Positions 32,181 to 40,738 of a stretch of DNA of 64,000 nt are shown in pieces. Position numbers and translations under genes: made by a program. The notes beneath the pieces are model-generated. The model was not told where the DNA came from. It was given only the letters and a program-made list of their open reading frames with translations, and ran no database searches. The stretch comes from UBA1206 sp041672465 (GTDB lineage: Bacteria; Bacillota; Clostridia; Oscillospirales; CAG-382). How positions within the stretch are numbered: position 1 is the first letter of the stretch; each line of letters opens with the position of its first letter. The stretch lies in NCBI GenBank assembly GCA_041672465.1, contig JBAYZO010000003.1, positions 1 to 64,000 of the forward strand, written 5' to 3'.

Positions 32181-33992
32181 TTACCTGTTAAAATATTTTT
32201 CAATTTCCCGCTTTGGTATTTCCTTTATAAAAGGCCTGCCGTGCGGGCAAAATTTTAGGTTTTGGCGGTTTATGCCGTCAATTATGTATTCGGCGTCAAA
32301 CTTTCCCGAACTTTCCCCCGCCTTTAGCGCCGCCTTGCAGGCGACGGTGAACAGCGCGGAGTCGACCTTGTCGCTAAAGTCAACCGAGGTGTTTTCCGCA
32401 ATGCTTTTGGCAAAGGTTTCAAGAATTTCCTTAATGCCGCCCGTGTCTTTTAAAACCGAGGGGATTTCCCTGACCGCCACGGTGGAAGGGCCGAACTCGT
32501 CTATGTAAAAGCCGTGTTCTTTTAGCTCCCCGGCGTTTTTCAGTATTATCTCGGCCTCCGACGGGGTGAGGGTTATGGTTATCGGGAACAAAAGCGCCTG
32601 CGTCGTAAGGGTTTTGGACTTTTTAAGCCGTTCGTAAATAAGCCTTTCATGGGCGGCGTGCTTATCGACAATAATAATGTTTTCATCCGATTCCGCGAAG
32701 ATATACGCGTCATACGCTTCGCCAATCACCTTGTATTTGCCCTCGCTAATAAAAACAGATTGAGAAACTTCGGGTTTTTCGGGGAGGGCTGTTTGTAATT
32801 TCCCGTCTGAAAAGCCCGGGGCTTCGGGCAAAGCGTCGGGACTGTTCACCACCGCGTCGGGGGAGTTGTTGACCACAAGGGAAGTGAGTTCTCCATCCGC
32901 CGTTTTCGCGGAAAACACGCCGTACCCGGCGGGGTTCGGTCTTTCAAAAACAGTTTTTTCGGGCGGAGGGGGGGTTGTTTGGTGTTTGCTTTGGGAAAGC
33001 GCCGCTTCCCCCGGGTCAAGAGAGGTTTTCACCCCGTAATAAACGCAGGAAAAAACGGCTTTTTCGTTTGCGAACTTAACTTCCGTTTTAGCGGGGTGAA
33101 CGTTTACGTCAACATCCCCGCGCGGGAGGGTTATATTTAAAACCGCGGCGGGGAACTTTCCGCTTGGGATAAAAGAGCGGTAGGCCTCCTCAAGCGCCGC
33201 TTGGAGAGATCTCGACTTTATATAACGCCCGTTTATAAAAAATGTCTGTCCCCCCCGGGTTCCCCGCGGGGAATCGGGCTTTGAGATAAACCCGCTGACG
33301 CTTATTTTGTCAAACTCATATTCCACGCTTTGAAAACCCTCGGCCGCCTTGCTCCCGTAAAGGGAATAAATGGCGGAAAAAAGCCTGCCGTCGCCGGGGG
33401 TGCGGAACTTAAGCGTGTCTTCCGAAAAAAGCGAAAAGGCAATCTCCGGGTGGCTGAGAGAAAGCTTTTCGCAGACGGAAAAGCAGGAGAAAGCCTCGGA
33501 TGAGTCTTTTTTCATAAACTTTTTTCGGGCGGGCAGGTTGTAAAACATATCGCCGAGGGTAACGGTAGTGCCGTCCGGGCAGCCCGTCTCGTATATCTCA
33601 ACTCCTGTCTCGTCGGAAATAAGCCTTGAGCCTAAGTCTTCTTCTCTTGTCTTTGTAATAATTTCCAGCCTGCACACCGAAGAGGCGGCGGCAAGCGCCT
33701 CCCCGCGGAAGCCGAGCGTGGGCACGCCGTCGATTTCCCGCCCGTGCTTTATTTTTGAGGTAGCGTGGCGGTAAAGAGTTTTCGGCAGGTCTTCCCGAAG
33801 AATCCCCTCGCCGTTGTCGGAAACCCTAAGCTGCCTGTTCCCGCCGCTCTTTAAAAATACCTCTATTTTGGTTGCGCCCGCGTCAATTGAGTTTTCAATA
33901 AGTTCTTTCAACGCCGAGGAAGGCCTATCCACCACTTCGCCCGCCGCGATTAAATTGGCGGATTCATCGTCAAGAATATTTATTTTCCCCAA
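32181..33992 (-). CDS. mutL: DNA mismatch repair protein MutL
   Basis: MutL links mismatch recognition by MutS to strand nicking. The 603-residue protein has the GHKL ATPase N-terminus: LIAAGEVVDRP, ELIENSIDAGA, DNGEG and TLGFRGEAL. After a variable, serine/proline-rich linker, the C-terminal nuclease motif of organisms lacking MutH is present as DKHAAHERLIYE, with Lys where most have Gln (DQHA). CPHGRPF near the end supplies further metal ligands. It is separated from mutS by 159 nt holding a structured repeat. Confidence 0.95.
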   Translation of the reverse strand: MGKINILDDESANLIAAGEVVDRPSSALKELIENSIDAGATKIEVFLKSGGNRQLRVSDNGEGILREDLPKTLYRHATSKIKHGREIDGVPTLGFRGEALAAASSVCRLEIITKTREEDLGSRLISDETGVEIYETGCPDGTTVTLGDMFYNLPARKKFMKKDSSEAFSCFSVCEKLSLSHPEIAFSLFSEDTLKFRTPGDGRLFSAIYSLYGSKAAEGFQSVEYEFDKISVSGFISKPDSPRGTRGGQTFFINGRYIKSRSLQAALEEAYRSFIPSGKFPAAVLNITLPRGDVDVNVHPAKTEVKFANEKAVFSCVYYGVKTSLDPGEAALSQSKHQTTPPPPEKTVFERPNPAGYGVFSAKTADGELTSLVVNNSPDAVVNSPDALPEAPGFSDGKLQTALPEKPEVSQSVFISEGKYKVIGEAYDAYIFAESDENIIIVDKHAAHERLIYERLKKSKTLTTQALLFPITITLTPSEAEIILKNAGELKEHGFYIDEFGPSTVAVREIPSVLKDTGGIKEILETFAKSIAENTSVDFSDKVDSALFTVACKAALKAGESSGKFDAEYIIDGINRQNLKFCPHGRPFIKEIPKREIEKYFNR

Positions 33993-34051
33993 ACCAAAGC
34001 CCTCCTTTTTGTGTTTTTATAATTATTATTATCATTCCTTTTTATAAAGCC

Positions 34052-34117
34052 GCAATCTTTTTGTCGGTTTTGGCTTGCCGAAATTGTGGTTTTGTAACTA
34101 CAAAGACAAAAAGTTGC
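34052..34117. repeat. Intergenic structured repeat, copy C (three-way junction), in the mutS-mutL gap
   Basis: GCAATCTTTTTGTC (34052-34065) closes with GACAAAAAGTTGC (34105-34117), one bulged T. Inside are TTTTGGC/GCCGAAA (34068-34074, 34077-34083) and TTGTGGTT/AACTACAA (34084-34091, 34096-34103), each with a single G-U pair. The first 25 bases are identical to 9632-9656. Confidence 0.85.
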
Positions 34118-34151
34118 AGCTGTGATGAGTAAAATTTTTATATTTTAATTA

Positions 34152-36701
34152 TCACAGCATCTTTTTAAGGTCATATAAAAGACCCATAGCCTCAATAGGG
34201 GTGATTGTGTCAAGGTCAAGACTGCTTAGCTTTTCTGCTATCCGCTCTTCGGCAAGGTTTTCAAAAGTAATGTTGTCGTCCGGTTTTTCAGAAACTTGTC
34301 TTGTCGGCAGAGCTTCAAGCTCGCGGAGCAACACCTTTGCCCTTGACACCACTTCTCTCGGAACCCCCGCGAGCTTTGCGACTTCAATTCCATAACTGTC
34401 GTCAGAGCCGCCTTTTACTATCTTGCGGAGGAAAATAATATCGTTCCCCCGCTTTTTAGCGGCGATATTATAGTTGACCACGCCCTGCAATTCGTCCTCA
34501 AGCGAGGTAAGCTCGTGGTAATGAGTGGCGAACAGCGTTTTGGCGCCTATTTTTTTGGTCGTGTATTCCAAAACCGCCCGCGCTATTGACATTCCGTCAA
34601 AAGTGGAAGTTCCCCGCCCGATCTCGTCATAGATAACAACCGATTTTGAAGTCGCCGACTTTAAAATGCCCGCCACTTCTTTCATCTCCAGCATAAAAGT
34701 GGAGTCCCCCGCCGAAAGGTCATCGCTCGCCCCCACCCGGGTGAAGATTTTGTCAACCACGCCTATTCTCGCCTCTGACGCCGGCACAAAAGAGCCAATC
34801 TGCGCCATAAGCGCTATTAGCGCCACCTGCCGCATATAAGTGGATTTTCCCGCCATATTCGGCCCGGTGATAAGCATGGCGCGGCGGTTTTTGGAATCCA
34901 TATCGCAGTCGTTGGGGACAAAATATCTCCCCGTCGTAAATTTTTCCACCACCGGGTGCCGCCCGTCTTTAATAAACAGCGCGTCGGAGTAATCGACCTC
35001 CGGGCAAACATAGCCCGACTCGTCGGCGACGCAGGCGAGCGAGCAAAGCGCGTCGATGTTGGCGAGCGTCTCCGCGGCTTTTCTTATTCTGTCCGTCGAT
35101 TTGAGCACATGGTCTCTTAAGTTGCAAAACAGCTCGTATTCAAGGAGCGAATCCCTCTCCCTCGCGGTGATAATCCGCGACTCCATTTCTTTTAGCTCCT
35201 CGGTGACGTACCGCTCGCCGCCGGCAAGGGTTTGCCTGCGTATGTAGTTGTCGGGCACCTGATCCATAAACGATTTTGAAACTTCTATGTAATAGCCGAA
35301 AACCTTGTTGTAGCCCACCCTCAGCGTGCGGATGCCCGTCTTTTCTTTTTCCGTCTGCTCGATTTTTGAAATAAACGCCTTGCCATCGCTCATCATCGAC
35401 CGCAGCTCGTCAACGGCGGCGGAAGCGCCGCTTTTTATTATCCCTCCCTCGCGGAGCGATGTGGGCGGGTCTTCGGAAATCGCGGCGGAAATTGATTCGC
35501 CGATATCGGTCAAAAGGTCAAAGCCCCGGCAAAGGGAGACAAGACAGGGCGAGTTAAACTCTTTTATATTTTCTTTTATTTGCGGGAATACCTCGACCGT
35601 CTGAGCCAGCGCAAGCATATCCCGGGCGTTTGCCGTGCCGTAGATCAGCCTTGTCAAAAGGCGCTCGATATCCACGGTTTTTTTAAGCGCCTCGCGGGTT
35701 TCCTCCCTTTTTACGGGGGAGCCCGCAAGCTCTCCCACCGCCTGCTGGCGGTATCTTATGTCCTTTACGTTTACCAGCGGTTTTTCCACCCAGCGCCGCA
35801 TAAGCCTTGCCCCGGCAGAAGTTTTTGTCTTGTCAAGCACCCAGAGCAGGCTCCCCTTTTTTTCTTTTGAGCGGAGGGTTTCACTTATTTCAAGGTTTCG
35901 TCTTGAGGAGGCGTCAAGCGACAAAAAGCCGCCCGACTCGTAAAAAGTCAGCGTTTTCATATAGGAGAGGTCGGCTTTTTGCGTGTTTTCAAGGTAGGTC
36001 ATAAGCGCGCAAAGGGCGGGCGCGCCCCTTGAGCATGGGTTTATCCCCCGCTCGCCAAAGCGCGCTTCGTTGCTCTTTTGCGCGAAATCGGCTTCAAAGC
36101 ACTCGGCGGGGGAGGAAGTTACAATACAGCCGAACTTTTCTTTAAAATGCGTTTTTACTTCTTCGCTTACTTCCTTGTTTACAAGCAGCTCCGCCGGCGA
36201 ATAAGACGCCGCCTCGGAAAACAGCGCCTCGTCGCCGCCGGAAATTTCGGTGACGTTAAGCTCCCCTGTGGAAATATCGGCGAACACTGCTCCATAGCCC
36301 GCCCCGTCAAAGTACAGCGAACAAATAAAATTGTTTTTTGCCCCGTCAAGGCAGGAGGGCTCAATGACCGTCCCCGGCGTGACAATCCGAACCACGCCCC
36401 TTTTTACAATCCCCTTCGCCTCGGCGGGGTCTTCAAGCTGTTCGCAGATAGCCACTCTGTACCCTTTTGAAATAAGCTTCGCGAGGTATCCGTCAAGCGC
36501 GTGGTAGGGCACGCCGCACATGGGGGCGCGCTCCTCAAGCCCGCAGTCGCGGCCGGTCAGCACAAGTTCAAGCTCGCGGGAGACAAGCTTCGCGTCGTCA
36601 AAAAACATCTCGTAAAAATCGCCCAATCTAAACATCAAAACGCAGTCGGGGTGGGCTTTTTTAATGTCAAAGTATTGCTGCATCATTGGCGAAAGCGCCA
36701 T
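34152..36701 (-). CDS. mutS: DNA mismatch repair protein MutS
   Basis: MutS recognises mispaired bases and small loops. The 849-residue protein has the N-terminal mismatch-binding domain with the Phe-x-Glu wedge in MFRLGDFYEMFF, connector and clamp regions, and the ATPase with Walker A GPNMAGKS and Walker B DEIGRGTSTFDG followed by ATHYHEL. The order mutS-mutL is the common one. The start ATG at 36701 follows a GGGAGAC region, and ylbF lies 32 nt upstream on the same strand. Confidence 0.96.
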   Translation of the reverse strand: MALSPMMQQYFDIKKAHPDCVLMFRLGDFYEMFFDDAKLVSRELELVLTGRDCGLEERAPMCGVPYHALDGYLAKLISKGYRVAICEQLEDPAEAKGIVKRGVVRIVTPGTVIEPSCLDGAKNNFICSLYFDGAGYGAVFADISTGELNVTEISGGDEALFSEAASYSPAELLVNKEVSEEVKTHFKEKFGCIVTSSPAECFEADFAQKSNEARFGERGINPCSRGAPALCALMTYLENTQKADLSYMKTLTFYESGGFLSLDASSRRNLEISETLRSKEKKGSLLWVLDKTKTSAGARLMRRWVEKPLVNVKDIRYRQQAVGELAGSPVKREETREALKKTVDIERLLTRLIYGTANARDMLALAQTVEVFPQIKENIKEFNSPCLVSLCRGFDLLTDIGESISAAISEDPPTSLREGGIIKSGASAAVDELRSMMSDGKAFISKIEQTEKEKTGIRTLRVGYNKVFGYYIEVSKSFMDQVPDNYIRRQTLAGGERYVTEELKEMESRIITARERDSLLEYELFCNLRDHVLKSTDRIRKAAETLANIDALCSLACVADESGYVCPEVDYSDALFIKDGRHPVVEKFTTGRYFVPNDCDMDSKNRRAMLITGPNMAGKSTYMRQVALIALMAQIGSFVPASEARIGVVDKIFTRVGASDDLSAGDSTFMLEMKEVAGILKSATSKSVVIYDEIGRGTSTFDGMSIARAVLEYTTKKIGAKTLFATHYHELTSLEDELQGVVNYNIAAKKRGNDIIFLRKIVKGGSDDSYGIEVAKLAGVPREVVSRAKVLLRELEALPTRQVSEKPDDNITFENLAEERIAEKLSSLDLDTITPIEAMGLLYDLKKML

Positions 36702-36733
36702 TTGTCAAGTCTCCCTCCGTTATTATTTTAAGC

Positions 36734-37141
36734 TTAAAAATGGCACCCTCCGCAGGCAGAGCAGTCGCCCGCACAGCCGCCGCCGTCGGGTTCTTCGGGG
36801 TAAGCCACCGATTTAAGCTCGTTAAAAATGGTGTTGTAAAACAAATTCAGCTCGTCCTCGGCTTGAATAAGGCGGCGGGTTAATTCAGACGATGAAATTT
36901 CCCCGTAAAGCTTGTCAAGCCGCGCCTTTACCGAGCTTATCAATAGGTCGTCCTTTTCGTCTTCCCCGCCCTTTGACTCGTTTTCAAGAATAAAAAGCTG
37001 GGCGTTGTATTCGCTTGTCTTTTGGCTCAGCGCCTTGTCGGCGGAGTATTCCTCCCGTGCGGCGGTATATTCTTTAAGCACTTCGCTTTCGGTTATCAAA
37101 AGCTTTAGTTTTTCTATAAGTTCGCTAATATTCTTCTCCAA
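36734..37141 (-). CDS. YlbF/YmcA family protein with C-terminal cysteine cluster
   Basis: A 135-residue helical protein of the YlbF/YmcA (RicF/RicA) family. In Bacillus, RicA, RicF and RicT form an iron-sulfur complex that assists RNase Y and affects competence, biofilm and sporulation. Most of the protein is predicted coiled helix, and the end carries CAGDCSACGGCH (C-x3-C-x2-C-x2-C), suited to hold a cluster. It sits between miaB and mutS; in Bacillus the paralogue ymcA is likewise next to miaB and close to mutS-mutL, so this is conserved synteny. Confidence 0.85.
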   Translation of the reverse strand: MEKNISELIEKLKLLITESEVLKEYTAAREEYSADKALSQKTSEYNAQLFILENESKGGEDEKDDLLISSVKARLDKLYGEISSSELTRRLIQAEDELNLFYNTIFNELKSVAYPEEPDGGGCAGDCSACGGCHF

Positions 37142-37192
37142 TTTTGTTTTTCCTTCCTTTTCTCTTCTCTCTTCTCTTTTCTCTCTTATCTT

Positions 37193-38572
37193 TTAAATTT
37201 CTCCGTCCCCATCAAGCGAATACGGCCTTGCCCCCGTTATCTTAACGTTTCTAAACTCCCCCGCAGGCAGGGCTGAGCTTAAATTAACAATTTTGTTCCG
37301 GCTTGTCCGTCCGGTGTTTCCGTCGCTCAGCACCCTTAGCGTTTTTCCGACATATGACCTGTTTATTTTTAGGGAAATCTCGTTTTGTATACCCGAAAGC
37401 AGGCTGAAGCGGGAGGATTTTTCTTCTTTCGGCACTTGGTTTTCCATTTTGCCCGCGGCCGTGCCTTTCCGCGGCGAGAATATAAACGTGTAAATCATAT
37501 CAAAGCCCACCTCCCGCACAAGCGACAAGGTGTCTTCAAACTGTTTTTCCGTCTCGCCGGGGAACCCGCAGATAATATCCGTGGTGATTGCCGCGCTCGG
37601 GAGCTTTTTTCTTATATAGTCCACGATTTTAAGGTATTCGGCGCGGGTGTAACGCCTGTTCATCCGTTTTAAAATCTCGTCGTTTCCCGACTGAACGGGG
37701 AGATGAAAGTGATTGGCAATTTTTTCCGACCCCGCCATTACGTCAATCAGTTTTTTTGAGGCGTCCTTGGGGTTGCTCGTCATAAACCTCAGCCAAAAAT
37801 CCCCGTTTATTTTTGAAAGCTCCCGCAAAAGTTCCGGAAAAGTCAAACTCCCCGAATAGCTGTTGACGTTCTGCCCCAAAAGCGTTATGTCGCGGTAGCC
37901 GGACTCCACCAGCCCTTTCGCCTCGTCGATTATCGTCCGCGAATCCCGGCTCCGCTCCCGCCCCCTCACATAGGGTACGACGCAGTAGGTGCAGTAGTTG
38001 TCGCAGCCGTACATCACAGACAAAAGCGCGCGGTAAGGGGAAAGCCTTGTTACGGGCATTCCCTCGTCTATCACCCCGAACTTTTCATGCGGCAGGTCGT
38101 TTACAAACGATACCCTCCGGGTTGTTTTGAGAGAGCTTAGAATAATTTCCGGCAGCCTGTGGTGAGAATCCGTGCCGAACACCGCGTCTATATACGGGTA
38201 GGATGTATAAATCTTTTTTCGTATATGCTCTTGCTGAGCCATACAGCCGCAAAACATAATAAGCAGATCTTTATTTGATTCCTTTAGCTTTTTATAACCC
38301 CCGGTAATCGAAAGCGTTTTAAGCTCGGCATGCTCGCGTATCGCGCAGGTATTGACAATTATAAGGTCGGCGTCTTTTTCGCCGGCGGCGTTTTCATAAC
38401 CGCATAGGTTCGCGATGCCGCGGAGCTTTTCGCTGTCGGCCTCGTTTTGCTGACAGCCGTAGGTTTGAATAAATACCTTTGGGTTTTCTCCCCGCTGTTT
38501 AAAAGATGCTTTAAGACGGCTTGCTATTTCTTTTTGCCTTGCTATTTCTTTTTCATCAACGAACACATCCAT
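37193..38572 (-). CDS. miaB: tRNA-2-methylthio-N6-dimethylallyladenosine synthase
   Basis: This radical-SAM methylthiotransferase modifies A37 of tRNAs. The 459-residue protein has the N-terminal MTTase domain with cluster cysteines (QTYGCQQNEAD, CAIREHAE, CGCMAQQ), the radical-SAM motif C-x3-C-x2-C in CDNYCTYCVVPYVRG, and a C-terminal TRAM domain. The ATG at 38572 overlaps the stop codon of the NlpC/P60 gene (TAATG). A longer frame from 38614 would overlap that gene more and add atypical residues. Confidence 0.94.
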   Translation of the reverse strand: MDVFVDEKEIARQKEIASRLKASFKQRGENPKVFIQTYGCQQNEADSEKLRGIANLCGYENAAGEKDADLIIVNTCAIREHAELKTLSITGGYKKLKESNKDLLIMFCGCMAQQEHIRKKIYTSYPYIDAVFGTDSHHRLPEIILSSLKTTRRVSFVNDLPHEKFGVIDEGMPVTRLSPYRALLSVMYGCDNYCTYCVVPYVRGRERSRDSRTIIDEAKGLVESGYRDITLLGQNVNSYSGSLTFPELLRELSKINGDFWLRFMTSNPKDASKKLIDVMAGSEKIANHFHLPVQSGNDEILKRMNRRYTRAEYLKIVDYIRKKLPSAAITTDIICGFPGETEKQFEDTLSLVREVGFDMIYTFIFSPRKGTAAGKMENQVPKEEKSSRFSLLSGIQNEISLKINRSYVGKTLRVLSDGNTGRTSRNKIVNLSSALPAGEFRNVKITGARPYSLDGDGEI

Positions 38573-39345
38573 TAAAAAGCCGTCCCCGCGCAAATCAAGT
38601 TTTGAGCGCACCACTCTGAGTAAACGGGGGAATTTTCGTCAAACGATGCAAAATCCACTCTCGCGCCAGACGAAGCCGAGTGAATAAACTTCCCCTCCCC
38701 CAAATAAACGGCCATATGCCCGTCAAAGAACAACAGGTCGGCAGGCTTTGCGCGCTCAAGCGGGATTCTCTTGAGGGCGGGCGACTTTTCAATATAAGCG
38801 TCGCGCCAGATATTTATCCCCGCCTCCCTGTAAGAATTAAACGCCAACCCCGAGCAGTCAATTCCCATGTGAGTTCTGCCGCCCCAGCGGTACTGCACGC
38901 CGAGAAACGAAAGCGAAGTCTTGATAATTACCTCCCTCGCTTTTTCCTCGCTAAGGCCCGCGGGGGGCTCCCCCAGCGCCTCTTTTCTAAGGTAATACAT
39001 CCGTTTGTCGGGGAGAATTACAAACGCGTGGCGCGGGAGAGATTCTGAAAACCCTGCCGCCACCTTTGCGCCGAAAGGGAGCGTCAGGACGGGGGCGGAA
39101 AAGTTTTTGGCTTCTTTTAATAAGTCCGCCCAAGGGAAGGTGATAACGCTATTTGGCTTTTCCGCCTCTTTTGCCGTCTCGTTTTGGTTTATCCAGCCCT
39201 CATAGCCGTATTCCGTGATAATTTTCACAAAGCCCGCCGCACTGTCGGTTATTTTAACTTCCGTGCCGAACATCGCCTCGTCGATATGCTCGGAATCGGC
39301 CGAGGGGTGTCTGTAAAGGTTGCATACAGGAACAGAAATTATCAT
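38572..39345 (-). CDS. Cytoplasmic NlpC/P60 peptidase with SH3-like domains
   Basis: A 257-residue C40 cysteine peptidase. Two SH3b-like regions (about residues 1-55 and 80-125) precede the catalytic domain with Cys164 in GIDCSGL, His210 in GHMAVYLG and His222 in FIHSAS. There is no signal peptide or membrane segment, and the layout resembles YkfC-type dipeptidyl-peptidases that cleave gamma-D-Glu bonds of imported murein peptides. A role in cell-wall recycling is thus an inference. It is translationally coupled to miaB. Confidence 0.85.
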   Translation of the reverse strand: MIISVPVCNLYRHPSADSEHIDEAMFGTEVKITDSAAGFVKIITEYGYEGWINQNETAKEAEKPNSVITFPWADLLKEAKNFSAPVLTLPFGAKVAAGFSESLPRHAFVILPDKRMYYLRKEALGEPPAGLSEEKAREVIIKTSLSFLGVQYRWGGRTHMGIDCSGLAFNSYREAGINIWRDAYIEKSPALKRIPLERAKPADLLFFDGHMAVYLGEGKFIHSASSGARVDFASFDENSPVYSEWCAQNLICAGTAF

Positions 39346-39375
39346 TTTAAAGAAGTCTCCATATTAAAATGTTGT

Positions 39376-40560
39376 TTACGCCTTTTCCCCGCCGGGGTTT
39401 GCTCTCCCCGCAACCGCCTCGCCGTAAACGGCTAGAGAGACCGCCGGGCAGACGCGTTTGTCAAAGGCGTCGGGGAGGATATATTCGGCGTTTAGCATAT
39501 CGTCGGTGACAAGATTCGCGAGCGCGACGGCGGCCGCCGTTTTCATTTCTTCGGTAATTTGCTTCGCGCCGGCGTCAAGCGCGCCGCGGAAGATCCCCGG
39601 GAAAGCAAGCACGTTGTTTATCTGGTTAGGGTAGTCGGATCTTCCCGTCCCCACAACCGCCGCCCCCGCCGCGAGCGCCTTTTCGGGGGAGATTTCGGGG
39701 TTGGGGTTCGCCATGGCAAAGATAATCGGGTCTTTCGCCATTGATTTAACCATGTCCTCGTCGACAAGATTCGCGGCGGAAACGCCGATAAACACGTCTT
39801 TGCCGACAATTCCCTCCCTGAGCGGGCCTTTGACGCCGCTTGGGTTTGTGCCGATAACGGCAAGCTTCTGGGCGTCGTTGAGAATGGCTCTCCCCTCGTA
39901 CAGCGTGCCCTTGCTGTCGGCGAAAGTGATATCGGCGACGCCTATGTTTTTAAGCATTTTCCCCACCGCGAGCCCCGCCGCGCCCGAGCCGTTGATTATA
40001 ACCGAAATGCCGCCGAGCTTTTTACCCGTCAGTTTGCAGGCGTTGATGAGCGCCGCGCTCACCACTACCGCCGTGCCGTGCTGGTCGTCGTGGAAGATTG
40101 GAATGTCACAGCACTCCTTAAGCCGTCTTTCAATTTCAAAACAGCGCGGGGCGGAAATATCCTCAAGGTTTATCCCGCCGAAAGAGCCCGAGATAAGCTT
40201 CACCGTGTTGACTATCTCGTCCACGTCTTTGCTTTTAATACAAATGGGGACGGCGTCAACCCCGCCGAACTCTTTAAAAAGAAGGCATTTCCCCTCCATA
40301 ACCGGCATTCCCGCCTCCGGGCCGATATCGCCCAGTCCCAGCACCGCCGTGCCGTCGGTCACCACGGCGACGGTGTTCCACCGCCTTGTCAGCAAAAAGG
40401 ATTTTGAAACGTCTTTTTGAATTTCAAGGCAGGGCTCCGCCACTCCGGGCGTGTAGGCGAGCGAGAGTTCTTTTCTTGTCTTGGCGGAAGCGCGGGACTT
40501 TATCTCAATCTTCCCCCGCCATTCGTAGTGTTTGTTCAGCGATTCCTCACGGATATCCAT
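39376..40560 (-). CDS. NAD-dependent malic enzyme
   Basis: This enzyme decarboxylates malate to pyruvate with reduction of NAD(P). The 394-residue length is that of the short bacterial type without a phosphotransacetylase domain. Recognisable parts are LAYTPGVAEPC, GMPVMEGKCLLFKEFGGVDA, the metal-ligand region ISAPRCFEIE and FHDDQHGTA, and the Rossmann GSGAAG. It is 30 nt upstream of the NlpC/P60 gene on the same strand and may head that transcript. Coenzyme choice is not certain. Confidence 0.92.
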   Translation of the reverse strand: MDIREESLNKHYEWRGKIEIKSRASAKTRKELSLAYTPGVAEPCLEIQKDVSKSFLLTRRWNTVAVVTDGTAVLGLGDIGPEAGMPVMEGKCLLFKEFGGVDAVPICIKSKDVDEIVNTVKLISGSFGGINLEDISAPRCFEIERRLKECCDIPIFHDDQHGTAVVVSAALINACKLTGKKLGGISVIINGSGAAGLAVGKMLKNIGVADITFADSKGTLYEGRAILNDAQKLAVIGTNPSGVKGPLREGIVGKDVFIGVSAANLVDEDMVKSMAKDPIIFAMANPNPEISPEKALAAGAAVVGTGRSDYPNQINNVLAFPGIFRGALDAGAKQITEEMKTAAAVALANLVTDDMLNAEYILPDAFDKRVCPAVSLAVYGEAVAGRANPGGEKA

Positions 40561-40606
40561 AACTTTTGACCGTCTCTTTCTTTTTGGCTTTTAGCTTTTT
40601 ACTTTT

Positions 40607-40629
40607 CCGGCGCGGCCGGTTTTGTTTTT
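40607..40629 (+). terminator. Terminator-like hairpin in the divergent malic enzyme-pdaA gap
   Basis: CCGGC (40607-40611) and GCCGG (40615-40619) are followed on the plus strand by TTTTGTTTTT. No plus-strand gene precedes it, so it may block antisense transcription or act as an attenuator for pdaA. Confidence 0.4.
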
Positions 40630-40738
40630 AAAATTTACTTCCTTTTTTTGCATTGTATTTAATGCCGCATTATATTAAAAATATTTATACGGCGTTTTAT
40701 CAAACTATTAATTTTTATAACAGAAAGGGGTAAAAACC

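Noticed and set aside
39701..40420. Long plus-strand open frame opposite the malic enzyme gene
   Set aside because: The sequence is a shadow of the well-matched malic enzyme on the other strand, with no ribosome-binding site or recognisable domain. The same holds for 45311-45892 and 60168-60962.
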